In this document: positions 1 to 7,411 of the stretch, piece by piece
Layout: the number at the start of each line of letters is the position of its first letter
Position numbering within the stretch: the first letter of the stretch is position 1
From: Gammaproteobacteria bacterium
Lineage (GTDB): Bacteria; Pseudomonadota; Gammaproteobacteria; Competibacterales; Competibacteraceae
DNA length: 12,629 nucleotides
Reading direction: 5' to 3'
NCBI GenBank assembly: GCA_003562535.1
Contig: PWUP01000343.1
Span: forward strand, 1-12,629
Made by a program: the position numbers and the translations under genes
Notes under the pieces: model-generated
Seen by the model: only the letters and a program-made list of their open reading frames with translations
What the model was told of the DNA's origin: nothing
Databases searched by the model: none

Positions 1-739
1 CACTAGGAGCGGCCACCCGCACTTGCAGCGTGTGGTTATCCGGAAAAACGGTGAATATCTGGACATCTATATGGGTTAACTGCTGAGGCTGGGCACACTC
101 AAACACATACTCGACAAAAAAATCGGCATGATCATGACTGTGGTCATGCCCGTGATCGTGGCCGTGGTCATGCCCATGATCGTCGTGGCCGTGGTCATGC
201 CCATGATCATCGTGGCCGTGGTCATGACCGTGATCATCGTGGCCGTGGTCATGCCCATGATCATCGTGGCCGTGGCCATGACCGTGATCATCGTGGCCGT
301 GGTCATGCCCATGATCATCGTGGCCGTGGCCATGACCGTGATCATCGTGACCGTGATCATGACCGTGATCATGACCGTGGTGGTCATGATCATCCAACTG
401 GACAAAACGCGCTTCAGCGACATCCAGTCGGCATTCCGCTGCTTCGGGAAGCAAGAACAACTCCCCTGCGGCGCGCAACTGCTGCAGCGCAGCGGCTACC
501 GCCTGCTCATCTTCCGGGGTTGTCGGCTGATGCTCAAAACCCACGACATCCGCCCCTGGCAAGGTTAAATCCATCAGCACATACGCGCCATCGAGTACCA
601 CATCCAGATGGCCAACGCCATGAACATGGGCACCATGCTGGCGGAATTCACCGTGATCATGATCGTGGTCATGTTGACCCGCAACCGCAGTGGTGGCCAA
701 AGCCGCAGTGACCGCAAGACTCAGTAAGGATTGACGCAT
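1..739 (-). CDS. zrgA: ZrgA-like periplasmic histidine-rich zinc protein (DUF2796), 3' end outside window
   Basis: The reading frame is open from an ATG at 739 to the left edge (246 codons, no stop seen), so the C-terminus is missing. Residues 1-20 form a signal peptide ending AVA, with cleavage predicted before GQHDHDHDHG. A conserved-looking domain with HVHGVGHLDVVLDG and a mid-domain Cys103 follows. A His/Asp/Gly tract spans residues 118-204 and holds 41 histidines. The frame then continues as ADFFVEYVFEC and IDVQIFTVFP, which resembles the second half of DUF2796 proteins such as Vibrio ZrgA. In that family the protein is a periplasmic partner of a zinc ABC importer; the histidines should bind Zn(II). 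An ATG at 744 in another frame is better spaced from AGGGAG but gives only seven codons, so 739 was chosen. The Zur-like operator upstream supports a role in zinc starvation. The long antisense reading frame over the repeat is an artefact of repeat codons. Confidence 0.85.
   Translation of the reverse strand, partial: MRQSLLSLAVTAALATTAVAGQHDHDHDHGEFRQHGAHVHGVGHLDVVLDGAYVLMDLTLPGADVVGFEHQPTTPEDEQAVAAALQQLRAAGELFLLPEAAECRLDVAEARFVQLDDHDHHGHDHGHDHGHDDHGHGHGHDDHGHDHGHDDHGHGHGHDDHGHDHGHDDHGHDHGHDDHGHDHGHDDHGHDHGHDHGHDHSHDHADFFVEYVFECAQPQQLTHIDVQIFTVFPDNHTLQVRVAAPS
158..346 (-). repeat. Seven tandem 27-bp coding repeats (9-residue His/Asp/Gly unit)
   Basis: On the minus strand this segment encodes seven consecutive copies of a nine-residue unit, DDHGHDHGH or DDHGHGHGH, at residues 132-194 of the ZrgA-like protein. 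The copies are nearly identical at the DNA level, differing mainly by the Asp/Gly swap at position 6 of the unit (units 1 and 3 have Gly) and by third-base changes. Irregular HDHG spacers flank both ends, extending the metal-binding tract. Near-identical tandem units suggest recent expansion and possible copy-number variation between strains. Confidence 0.9.
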
Positions 740-761
740 CGCATTATACTCCCTAAAAACC

Positions 762-784
762 GAAAAGTTACTTTATAACATTTC
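762..784 (-). promoter_or_regulatory. Candidate Zur operator (zinc uptake regulator box)
   Basis: On the plus strand this 23-bp element reads GAAAAGTTACT, a central T, then TATAACATTTC. The right arm is an exact match to the half-site of the described gammaproteobacterial Zur box (GAAATGTTATA and its reverse complement around one central base); the left arm matches at 8 of 11 positions. It lies 22 bp upstream of the zrgA-like start codon and contains TATAAA on the minus strand, a possible -10 box, so a bound repressor would block transcription. The matching -35 is weak. The site and the target gene's predicted function agree independently. Confidence 0.7.
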
Positions 785-825
785 TTGAGTAACCCAACCA
801 GTGAACAATTAGCAAGCTCGACTTT

Positions 826-1614
826 TTAACACGCGTCAGCATGCGTATCGCGGGCGGCGTTAACCAACCCCAGAAACAACGCTTGCTGGCGGCGTTTCTG
901 GGGTAGAAATTCCGGATGCCATTGCACACCGATCACATACGGATCAGTCTGGCGCTCAATGGCTTGAATCACCCCACTGACTTCGTGCGCCACACTGCGC
1001 AATCCAGTACCGAGCTCAGCCACTGCTTGATCGTGCAGCGCATTCACCCGACACGGCTGCGCACCCAGCCAGCGCGCCAATTGACTCGATGAGTCAATCT
1101 CTACCGTCTTACGCGGCAATACACTGCGCACTTTCGGATGTTCGCTGTAAAATCCCTGCAAGCTTTGATGCAGGGTGCCACCACAAACGACATTTAATAA
1201 CTGCATCCCTCGGCAAATCCCCAGTAACGGCAGCCCCCGCGCCAACGCCTCATGGATCAACTGCTGTTCCAGCGTATCGCGCTGCGGGTCTTGGCCAGTG
1301 GTGCGAATCCATAACAGCCGTCGAATCAGCCACACCAGGGGATAAATCAAATACCCCAGCCAGCGCTGGCTGCGTTGCGGTTCGGAGGCTTTGATTTCGG
1401 AGAATAAATCACTGGGATCACCGCCGTAAAGCTGGGGATCGACATCGGCACCTCCGCCGATAATCAGGCCATCGAGTTGTTCAAGTGGCCGCGACCGCTT
1501 AGGGGTGATGCGGATCGGCCAACCACCCGCACGGATCACCGCCAGCGCGGTCAACCACCAAGCTGCCGCACCCCCTCGGCAAGGCCCGGTGACACCAATC
1601 CGTGGCCGTCTCAT
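826..1614 (-). CDS. Class I glutamine amidotransferase-like hydrolase (PuuD / peptidase C26 family)
   Basis: The 262-residue protein shows the class I amidotransferase fold: an early IGVTGP strand, LIIGGGADVDP (about 50-60), the nucleophile elbow GICRGMQ with Cys134, and a WHPEF motif giving His233 and Glu235, which completes the Cys-His-Glu triad. The closest family I recognise is gamma-glutamyl-GABA hydrolase (PuuD), which cleaves gamma-glutamyl amide bonds in the cytoplasm; the actual substrate is not readable. Length is close to PuuD. An insert at about residues 78-107 contains a hydrophobic stretch rich in L, I, W and Y between arginines, unusual for the family. I chose the ATG at 1614 because it overlaps the RND pump stop codon as ATGA, implying translational coupling; an in-frame ATG at 1668 would add 18 residues overlapping the pump gene. 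The conserved strand starts at once from 1614. It is the last gene of the efflux operon. Confidence 0.85.
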   Translation of the reverse strand: MRRPRIGVTGPCRGGAAAWWLTALAVIRAGGWPIRITPKRSRPLEQLDGLIIGGGADVDPQLYGGDPSDLFSEIKASEPQRSQRWLGYLIYPLVWLIRRLLWIRTTGQDPQRDTLEQQLIHEALARGLPLLGICRGMQLLNVVCGGTLHQSLQGFYSEHPKVRSVLPRKTVEIDSSSQLARWLGAQPCRVNALHDQAVAELGTGLRSVAHEVSGVIQAIERQTDPYVIGVQWHPEFLPQKRRQQALFLGLVNAARDTHADAC

Positions 1615-4600
1615 GCTAAGACGCGCTCGCCGGTTGAGGTAGACGACCGTCTCCAGCGACTCAGACACTCACCCCAGACCAATAGCGTCGGCGTTAACAG
1701 CAAGGTCAACGGCGTAGCGATTAACAGTCCGCCGACAATGGCGGTGGATAATTGAATCCAATACTGAGTCGAGGGCGCACCGATGGTGAAATCACGCCCG
1801 ACAATATCAATGGTCAAGGCCAACACCATAGGCATCAGCCCGAGAATAGTGGTGACTGAGGTCAATAGAATCGGCCTGAGCCGTTGCGCCCCGGTACGCA
1901 GTGCCGCATCTATCGGTTCTAAACCTTGGCGGCGCAAGACATTATAGGTATCGATCAGCACGATATTATTATTAACCACAATGCCGGCTAAGGCGATCAC
2001 CCCCACCCCACTCATGACAATGCTGAACGGCTCTTGACGCAGCAACAGGCCGATCAACACTCCGGCAGTGGAAAACACAATGGCGGACAGCACCAGCAGC
2101 GCCTGATAAAAACTATTAAACTGCGTGACTAAAATCATCACCATGAGGGCAATCGATAGCAAAAACGCTAAGACTAAAAACTCAGCGGTTTCAGCTTGGT
2201 CTTCGGCCTGACCGCGAAACCGCACACTGACCTCGGCATCCAAGGGCTGTTCATCCAGTGCCCGCTGTAAACGCCGAATCTGCTCATCGGCCAATAGACC
2301 GGGGGCCACATCGGCCTGCACCGTATGGGTACGCATTCCGTTGGCGCGTTTAATGATGCCGGTTTTGGGGGCTGGTTGGAACTCGACAAAATTGCTGACC
2401 GGTATCAGGCCGTAATGGGTTGGAACCCGCAAATTCACCAATTGACCCAAATTGCGTTCGTCGAAAGGAAAGCGAATGCGGATATCGACTTCCTCATCTG
2501 AATCATCGGGACGATAACCACCGAGACGTAATCCCTGAGTGGTCATTTGCACCGCATTACCGAGCAAACCGATATCCGCCCCATAACGTGCGGCTTCGCG
2601 ATGATCAACATTCAACCGCAATTCAATCCCCGGCAAAGACCGGTCATCTTCGATGTCCACAAACCCGCCGAGCTGGTCCATGGACTGACGCAGTTGTGCA
2701 ACGGCTGCAACCAAGGCAGCGTGATTGCGGCTGCTGAGTTCCACCTGCACCGGCTTGCCAAAGCCTAAACCGTCTTCTTGCTCACGAAATTCTAATAGAA
2801 TACCTGGCAAATCAGCCGTATCGCGGCGCAACCGTTCCAGAATATCCACAGCCGGTGGCCGCAGCCGCCAGTCCACCAGTTCCAACTGAATGATACCGAT
2901 GACATCTTCAGGATAGTCCACCAGCAACCGTTCCTGTTGAGTCCCAATAGTCCGGGAATACACGGTTTGCAATTCGGGCACTTCCAGCAAGCGCTGTTCA
3001 ACTGCTCGCACTAAGCGATCCGCCTCATGAATGGATAAATCACCACGGGCTTGAATCTGCACCTGGGCAAAGCGCGGTTCGACATGAGGGAAAAAATCGA
3101 CCCCACGGCCAAACTGGCCATAGCTCATATACACCGCGACCACCATCAGCACAGCGGCGGCCAAGGTGTGTCCGGGGTGTTTGAGCAAGAGGTGCAAGGC
3201 ATTGAGATAACGAGCCGTGAAGCCCCCCACAACGCTGAAATCACCGCGTTCAGCCGCTTGAATCCGTGCCACTTGTTCGGGGTGACTGGCGCCCTGCTCG
3301 CCGAGTAAGGATCCAAGTACCGGAATAAAAATCAATGCCATAGCCAGTGAGGCCAACAAAGTCACCAGCACCGTGGCCGGCAGGTAAAATAAAAACTCAC
3401 CGACCACTCCAGGCCAGAATAACAACGGCACAAACACGGCCAGGGTGGTCGCGACTGAAGCAGTAATCGGCCAAGCCATGCGCTGGGCTGCGTGCAAATA
3501 GGCTTGATGCGGGGGTTGACCTTCGGCCAGATAGCGATCCGCCTGCTCCACCACCACAATCGCCCCGTCCACCAGCATGCCGACCACCAGAATCAGGGCG
3601 AATAACACCACGATATTCAGGGTAAAGCCCAAGAGTTGAATCGCTAAAATCCCGCTCAAGAACGCACCGGGAATCGCTAAACCCACCAGCCATGATGAGC
3701 GGCCACCCAAGGCTAACACAATGGTCAGCATGACTAAAATAACAGCGGTAATGACGTTATTTTCTAAATCGCCGAGAAAATCACGCACATCTTCGGCCAT
3801 GTCCTGCAAATAGGTGACCTGTACGGATTCCGGCCACTCCGTCCGCGCTGCTTCAATGATGGCTCGCGCCTCAGCCACGGTATCGAGGATATTGGCACCC
3901 GCCCGCTTGCGAATTTCCAGCGCTACCGCCGGCTGACCGTTAATCCGAGCAAAACTGGTGGGATCAGCAAAAGTACGGCGCGCCGTAGCGACATCGGCAA
4001 AGGTGACTACGGTGCCATTGTCCACTTTAACGGGTAGATCGAGCACATCCTGCCAGTCAGCAATCACTCCCGGCACAGTCACACTGACCCGCCCGGCACC
4101 GGTGTCTATTGCCCCAGCGGCCACCAGTTGATTATTACGCTCAATCGCTTGAATCAACTGCCCATAGGGGATTTGATAGCTTTCCATGGTCAGCGGATCG
4201 ACCATCACTTCCAGCACATCCTCACGATCACCGCCGATGTTGACCTCCAACACCCCCGGCAACGCCTCGATCTGATCACGCAGTTGCCGTGCCATTTGCA
4301 CCAAAGTACGCTCGGGCACCGAACCAGACAGCATGGCGGTGATCACCGGAAACATCGACAAATCCACTTCCATCACCCGAGGTTCGTCAGCACCGGCAGG
4401 CAATTGCGGACGCACTAAATCAACTTTTTCACGCACATCGGCCAGCGCCCGACGATTGTCGAAACCCGCTTCAAAATCGAGGCGAATCAAGGCAAAGCCT
4501 TCGCCTGCCTGGGCAATCAGGTCTTTCACGCCGTTGATCGGTTGCAGTTCACGCTCCAGCGGTCGCACCAGCAAACGCTCACTGTCTTGTGGTGAAATTC

Positions 4601-4760
4601 CACTGTAATTAACACTGACAAAGAAAATGGGGATATCAATATCGGGGGCGGCTTCTTTGGGAATGGAAATATAGGCAATAATGCCCGCAGTTAATAACAG
4701 CACAAACAGCGCCACGACGGTGCGGGTACGGGCAAACGCGGATTGGATGAGCGCATTCAT
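1611..4760 (-). CDS. RND-family efflux pump, inner-membrane permease
   Basis: At 1049 residues this has the normal RND length and layout: an N-terminal membrane helix (about 13-32), a periplasmic porter region, a membrane block (about 335-485), a second porter region (about 545-855) and a final membrane block (about 860-1030). The family motif RLRPILLTS lies at 960-968. In the proton-relay helices TM4 reads GMLVDGAIVVVE, keeping one Asp (Asp398) where AcrB has an Asp pair, and TM10 reads GIVVNNNIVLID, with Asn930 where AcrB has its Lys. These are common in RND clades other than AcrB, so the pump is probably an active proton-driven exporter, but the substrate cannot be read. The gene starts 7 bp after the fusion-protein stop, and its TGA overlaps the ATG of the hydrolase. 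No strong Shine-Dalgarno precedes it, consistent with coupled translation. Confidence 0.93.
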   Translation of the reverse strand: MNALIQSAFARTRTVVALFVLLLTAGIIAYISIPKEAAPDIDIPIFFVSVNYSGISPQDSERLLVRPLERELQPINGVKDLIAQAGEGFALIRLDFEAGFDNRRALADVREKVDLVRPQLPAGADEPRVMEVDLSMFPVITAMLSGSVPERTLVQMARQLRDQIEALPGVLEVNIGGDREDVLEVMVDPLTMESYQIPYGQLIQAIERNNQLVAAGAIDTGAGRVSVTVPGVIADWQDVLDLPVKVDNGTVVTFADVATARRTFADPTSFARINGQPAVALEIRKRAGANILDTVAEARAIIEAARTEWPESVQVTYLQDMAEDVRDFLGDLENNVITAVILVMLTIVLALGGRSSWLVGLAIPGAFLSGILAIQLLGFTLNIVVLFALILVVGMLVDGAIVVVEQADRYLAEGQPPHQAYLHAAQRMAWPITASVATTLAVFVPLLFWPGVVGEFLFYLPATVLVTLLASLAMALIFIPVLGSLLGEQGASHPEQVARIQAAERGDFSVVGGFTARYLNALHLLLKHPGHTLAAAVLMVVAVYMSYGQFGRGVDFFPHVEPRFAQVQIQARGDLSIHEADRLVRAVEQRLLEVPELQTVYSRTIGTQQERLLVDYPEDVIGIIQLELVDWRLRPPAVDILERLRRDTADLPGILLEFREQEDGLGFGKPVQVELSSRNHAALVAAVAQLRQSMDQLGGFVDIEDDRSLPGIELRLNVDHREAARYGADIGLLGNAVQMTTQGLRLGGYRPDDSDEEVDIRIRFPFDERNLGQLVNLRVPTHYGLIPVSNFVEFQPAPKTGIIKRANGMRTHTVQADVAPGLLADEQIRRLQRALDEQPLDAEVSVRFRGQAEDQAETAEFLVLAFLLSIALMVMILVTQFNSFYQALLVLSAIVFSTAGVLIGLLLRQEPFSIVMSGVGVIALAGIVVNNNIVLIDTYNVLRRQGLEPIDAALRTGAQRLRPILLTSVTTILGLMPMVLALTIDIVGRDFTIGAPSTQYWIQLSTAIVGGLLIATPLTLLLTPTLLVWGECLSRWRRSSTSTGERVLA

Positions 4761-4767
4761 CAGCGGG

Positions 4768-5856
4768 TTACGGTGTCAGCAGGGGTGCCGCCGCAGTCTC
4801 GCTGATGCGCACCTGCTCGCCGGCATTGACAAACCCTTGCCCGATGGTGATCACCCGCGCCTGTTCCGGTAGGCCCGTCACCCAGAGCCCTTCAGCATCG
4901 GCGCGAATCGGCTCAATGGCATAAAACACTACGGTGTCCTCGGCATCGACGGTTTTCACTCCCAAACGCCCCTGTTCATCGAGCACAATCAGCGCTGGGG
5001 AAATAAAATGCGCCTCTACCTGCTCGACCGGAATGTCAATCCGCACACTGATACCGGCAGGTAAACTGCGTTCGGGATTGGGCACCCGGATTTCAACCCG
5101 AAAAGTGCGGGTAGCCATTTCCGCCAGCGAGGCCACATAGGTGATCTCTCCTAAGCGTTGCAAGCCATCAGTGAACACCACCTTAGCCTCTCCACCAACG
5201 TGCACTTGATACACTCGATGTTGCGGCACCTGCACCACGGCCATCAAAGGATTGTTCTCAATAATTCGGGCAATCTCATCGCCCCGCGAGACATAATCGC
5301 CGACGGCGACCCAGCGGCGATCCACCACCCCATCAATTGGGGCTTTAACCTGAGTGTTAGCAATGTCTAGGCGCACACTTTCCCGCTCAGCACGCGCCGC
5401 TTCCAGATCGGCCAAGGCATTTTCTACCCGCAACTGAGCTTGAAACCCCTGATCGGCGAGTTGGCGGGCAGCTCGGTAGTCGGCTTCACGTCCGGCCACT
5501 GCGGCCTCCGCACGGCGCAACCGAGCGCCGCGATCGTCCATGGCGATTTGCACTATGCCCTGCCCCACGTTCACCTCAGCGCCTTGTGCCACCAGCAACG
5601 CCTCGATCCGCCCCGCCGTTTCCGCCCGCACGGTAACGTGCTGGTCAGGCACAACCTCACCTTGCAGGGTTAAGCGTCGGGCAATGGGGTGCGCTTGACT
5701 GTCGATCACCGCCACCCTCATGGGCTGGGCGGCGGGACGTTCAGCAATTACCGGGGGTTCACGGGTCAGCGTACCACTGGCCACCCACACCACCAGCAAC
5801 AGCGCCAGCCCCATGAGGACTAACGTCGCGCTGTGCTGGCGCAGAACGGTGAGCAT
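4768..5856 (-). CDS. RND efflux periplasmic adaptor (membrane fusion protein)
   Basis: This 362-residue protein is the adaptor that bridges an RND pump to an outer-membrane channel. One N-terminal hydrophobic segment (about 10-27) anchors it; there is no lipobox. Two half lipoyl domains flank a coiled-coil hairpin: half one is about 64-104 (VRAETAGRIEALLVAQGAEV), the hairpin about 108-165 is rich in Ala, Arg and Glu, and half two is about 167-200 (VKAPIDGVVDRRWVAVGDYV). A beta-barrel domain (about 205-275) and a membrane-proximal domain (about 280-350) follow. The hairpin is short, which is usual for HlyD_D23 or AcrA-like adaptors of smaller RND systems. It starts 5 bp after the OmpA-like gene and ends 7 bp before the pump gene, the standard adaptor-pump order. 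No TolC-type gene is in the operon. Confidence 0.92.
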   Translation of the reverse strand: MLTVLRQHSATLVLMGLALLLVVWVASGTLTREPPVIAERPAAQPMRVAVIDSQAHPIARRLTLQGEVVPDQHVTVRAETAGRIEALLVAQGAEVNVGQGIVQIAMDDRGARLRRAEAAVAGREADYRAARQLADQGFQAQLRVENALADLEAARAERESVRLDIANTQVKAPIDGVVDRRWVAVGDYVSRGDEIARIIENNPLMAVVQVPQHRVYQVHVGGEAKVVFTDGLQRLGEITYVASLAEMATRTFRVEIRVPNPERSLPAGISVRIDIPVEQVEAHFISPALIVLDEQGRLGVKTVDAEDTVVFYAIEPIRADAEGLWVTGLPEQARVITIGQGFVNAGEQVRISETAAAPLLTP

Positions 5857-5861
5857 ATCGC

Positions 5862-6503
5862 TTAAGCGGTTGGGCGGACGAACAACTCCACCCGGCGATT
5901 AAGCGCTCGACCTTCCGGGGTGGCATTGCTGGCACGCGGCTCGTGGAAACTGCGGCCTTGGGCGGAAAGTCGCTGCGGTGCTACCCCACGCAGGCTCAGA
6001 TAGCTCACCACACTTTGAGCGCGGCGTTGCGAGAGATCGCGGTTATAGGCATCGGAACCGACGTTATCGGTATGCCCGACCACTAACACTTGCGAGCGTG
6101 GATCTTGATTCAAAATACGCGAGACTTCATCCAAAGCCGGACGGAACTCGGGCTTAACATCGGCTTGATCAAAACCAAACAGCACCTCACTGGGGAAGTT
6201 GACCTGAATACTGCCGTCTTGCAAACGGCTGACTTCCATACCCAGGCGCTGATTCTCTTGCGCCATACGCTGCAACTGCTGGGCTTGTTGATCCATGGCG
6301 TAGCCTATTCCACCCCCCAAGGCCGCTCCCGCCGCCGCTCCGTAATAACGTCCGTGGCGACCATCGAGTTGATGGCCGAGCACACCACCGGCCACCGCCC
6401 CGATGGCGGTACCCGTAGTGGTGCGTGAGTACGGATCATTCATACAGGCACTCAAGGCCAATAAACTGCACAGCACTAGCATTACACGCACAGAATTTGT
6501 CAT
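5862..6503 (-). CDS. OmpA-family lipoprotein with glycine-zipper domain (YiaD-like)
   Basis: The 213-residue protein begins with a lipoprotein signal ending LSAC, with Cys20 as the acylated residue. Asp at +3 (CMND) is not +2 Asp, so outer-membrane sorting is likely. Residues 31-69 are a glycine zipper (GTAIGAVAGGVLG and GAAAGAALGGGIG), a membrane-inserting module. A short coiled segment (71-95) leads to an OmpA C-terminal domain (about 100-210) with HTDN and NRDLSQRRA. Asp146 and Arg161 are spaced like the pair that binds diaminopimelate in OmpA domains, so peptidoglycan binding is expected. GGAG at 6513-6516 lies 9 nt before the ATG, a good ribosome site. It is the first gene of the operon with the adaptor and pump, 5 bp ahead of the adaptor; it may anchor the complex to the cell wall, which is inference. 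Confidence 0.9.
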   Translation of the reverse strand: MTNSVRVMLVLCSLLALSACMNDPYSRTTTGTAIGAVAGGVLGHQLDGRHGRYYGAAAGAALGGGIGYAMDQQAQQLQRMAQENQRLGMEVSRLQDGSIQVNFPSEVLFGFDQADVKPEFRPALDEVSRILNQDPRSQVLVVGHTDNVGSDAYNRDLSQRRAQSVVSYLSLRGVAPQRLSAQGRSFHEPRASNATPEGRALNRRVELFVRPTA

Positions 6504-6535
6504 GATGTGTTACTCCATAAAGTATAGGTACGACT
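6504..6535. promoter_or_regulatory. 32-bp divergent start region between efflux and gsp operons
   Basis: Only 32 bp separate the ATG of the minus-strand OmpA-like gene from the GTG of plus-strand gspC. On the minus strand TATACT (plus coordinates 6521-6526) is a plausible -10 box, 17 nt from the ATG, but its -35 would lie inside gspC and is poor. On the plus strand AGGT at 6526-6529 is a weak ribosome site for gspC, and any gspC promoter must lie inside the OmpA-like gene. No clear operator palindrome is seen. Confidence 0.4.
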
Positions 6536-7405
6536 GTGACTCATATTATCGGATTAATACTCCCTAAACTCGTACCGTGGGTTAATATCAGCCTAGTGAT
6601 AACCCTAGCCTATGTCATCGCCGATCTGAGTCTGCGTTGGATCCATCCACCCACGGCACCACCGCCTGTATTGACCCAACCCCTTAGCGGTGCACAACCC
6701 ACATCCACCGCAAGGAATTATACCCAAATGGCTAACTGGGCGTTATTCGGTTCACCTGTTGAGCCTACTCCTGCGCCGGTCGTCGTTGTGAATGCCCCTG
6801 AAACCCGGCTGAATGTCCGTCTGGCGGGTATTTTCCACAGCAATGAACCTGATGGCTCACCGTTAGCACTGATTGCCGTGGACAATCGCACTCAACAGGT
6901 GTTTAAAACCGGTGACCGCCTTAATGATGGCACCCGGATCAGCCAAATTCTCACCGATCGCGTTTTGCTGGATCGTAATGGACAGATCGAGGCGTTGAGT
7001 TTGCCGCGTGAAACCGTCGATCATGGTCTGTCCAACACCCGCTCCGCCACCACTAACGGTTCAGCGACTGCCCCCCATACCATCGACGCGACCACCGTGG
7101 CGGCTGAACTGCGCCGTCAGGTCAGCAATAATCCCGATGCATTACTTGACCTGGCGTTCGCCACCCCCTATTTTGCTGATAACCAGTTTGCCGGCTTGCG
7201 CCTAGACCCCGGTCGTCAACCCCATCTGTTCAACCAACTTGGGCTGCAATCTGGGGATATTGTAATCGCACTCAATGGCAGACGCTTGACCAATCCCAAC
7301 CAGGGTATGCAGTTATTGCAAGAACTGCTGAGTGCCGAACGTCTTGAGGTGCAGGTGCAGCGCAATGGCCGCAACCTACCACTCACTTTTATTTTGAGCC
7401 GCTAA
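6536..7405 (+). CDS. gspC: Type II secretion system protein C (GspC)
   Basis: GspC is the bitopic inner-membrane protein that links the cytoplasmic-membrane platform to the GspD secretin. In the 289 residues I see one membrane helix (about 13-33), a Pro-rich linker, the conserved NWALFG segment (67-72), a homology-region domain (about 90-158: LNVRLAGIFHS, then AVDNRTQQVFKTGD and VLLDRNGQIEAL), a low-complexity Thr/Ser/Asn linker (165-185), and a C-terminal PDZ-like domain (about 205-288: GLRLDPGRQ, LGLQSGDIVIALNG). The start is GTG at 6536; no in-frame ATG occurs until residue 65, which would remove the membrane helix. It opens the gsp run, with gspD 6 bp downstream. Length and domain order are normal for the family. 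Confidence 0.92.
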   Translation: MTHIIGLILPKLVPWVNISLVITLAYVIADLSLRWIHPPTAPPPVLTQPLSGAQPTSTARNYTQMANWALFGSPVEPTPAPVVVVNAPETRLNVRLAGIFHSNEPDGSPLALIAVDNRTQQVFKTGDRLNDGTRISQILTDRVLLDRNGQIEALSLPRETVDHGLSNTRSATTNGSATAPHTIDATTVAAELRRQVSNNPDALLDLAFATPYFADNQFAGLRLDPGRQPHLFNQLGLQSGDIVIALNGRRLTNPNQGMQLLQELLSAERLEVQVQRNGRNLPLTFILSR

Positions 7406-7411
7406 ATCATT

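Noticed and set aside
158..346. CRISPR-like array from the regular 27-bp repeats
   Set aside because: The units are contiguous with no spacers and encode in-frame His/Asp/Gly repeats.
76..423. 115-residue minus-strand frame rich in M and T
   Set aside because: It is another frame of the same repeat; the true frame has a signal peptide, DUF2796 features and an upstream operator.
128..568. 146-residue plus-strand reading frame of V, I, M and A repeats
   Set aside because: It is the exact antisense of the His/Asp/Gly codons of the zrgA-like gene (CAT read as ATG, GAT as ATC); the repeat keeps it open by chance.
743..748. TATAAT on the minus strand as a -10 box for zrgA
   Set aside because: It lies only 3 bp from the start codon, so transcription would begin inside the gene.
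1615..1668. 18-residue N-terminal extension of the amidotransferase from the ATG at 1668
   Set aside because: It would overlap the pump gene and adds nothing like a family strand; the ATGA-overlap start fits better.
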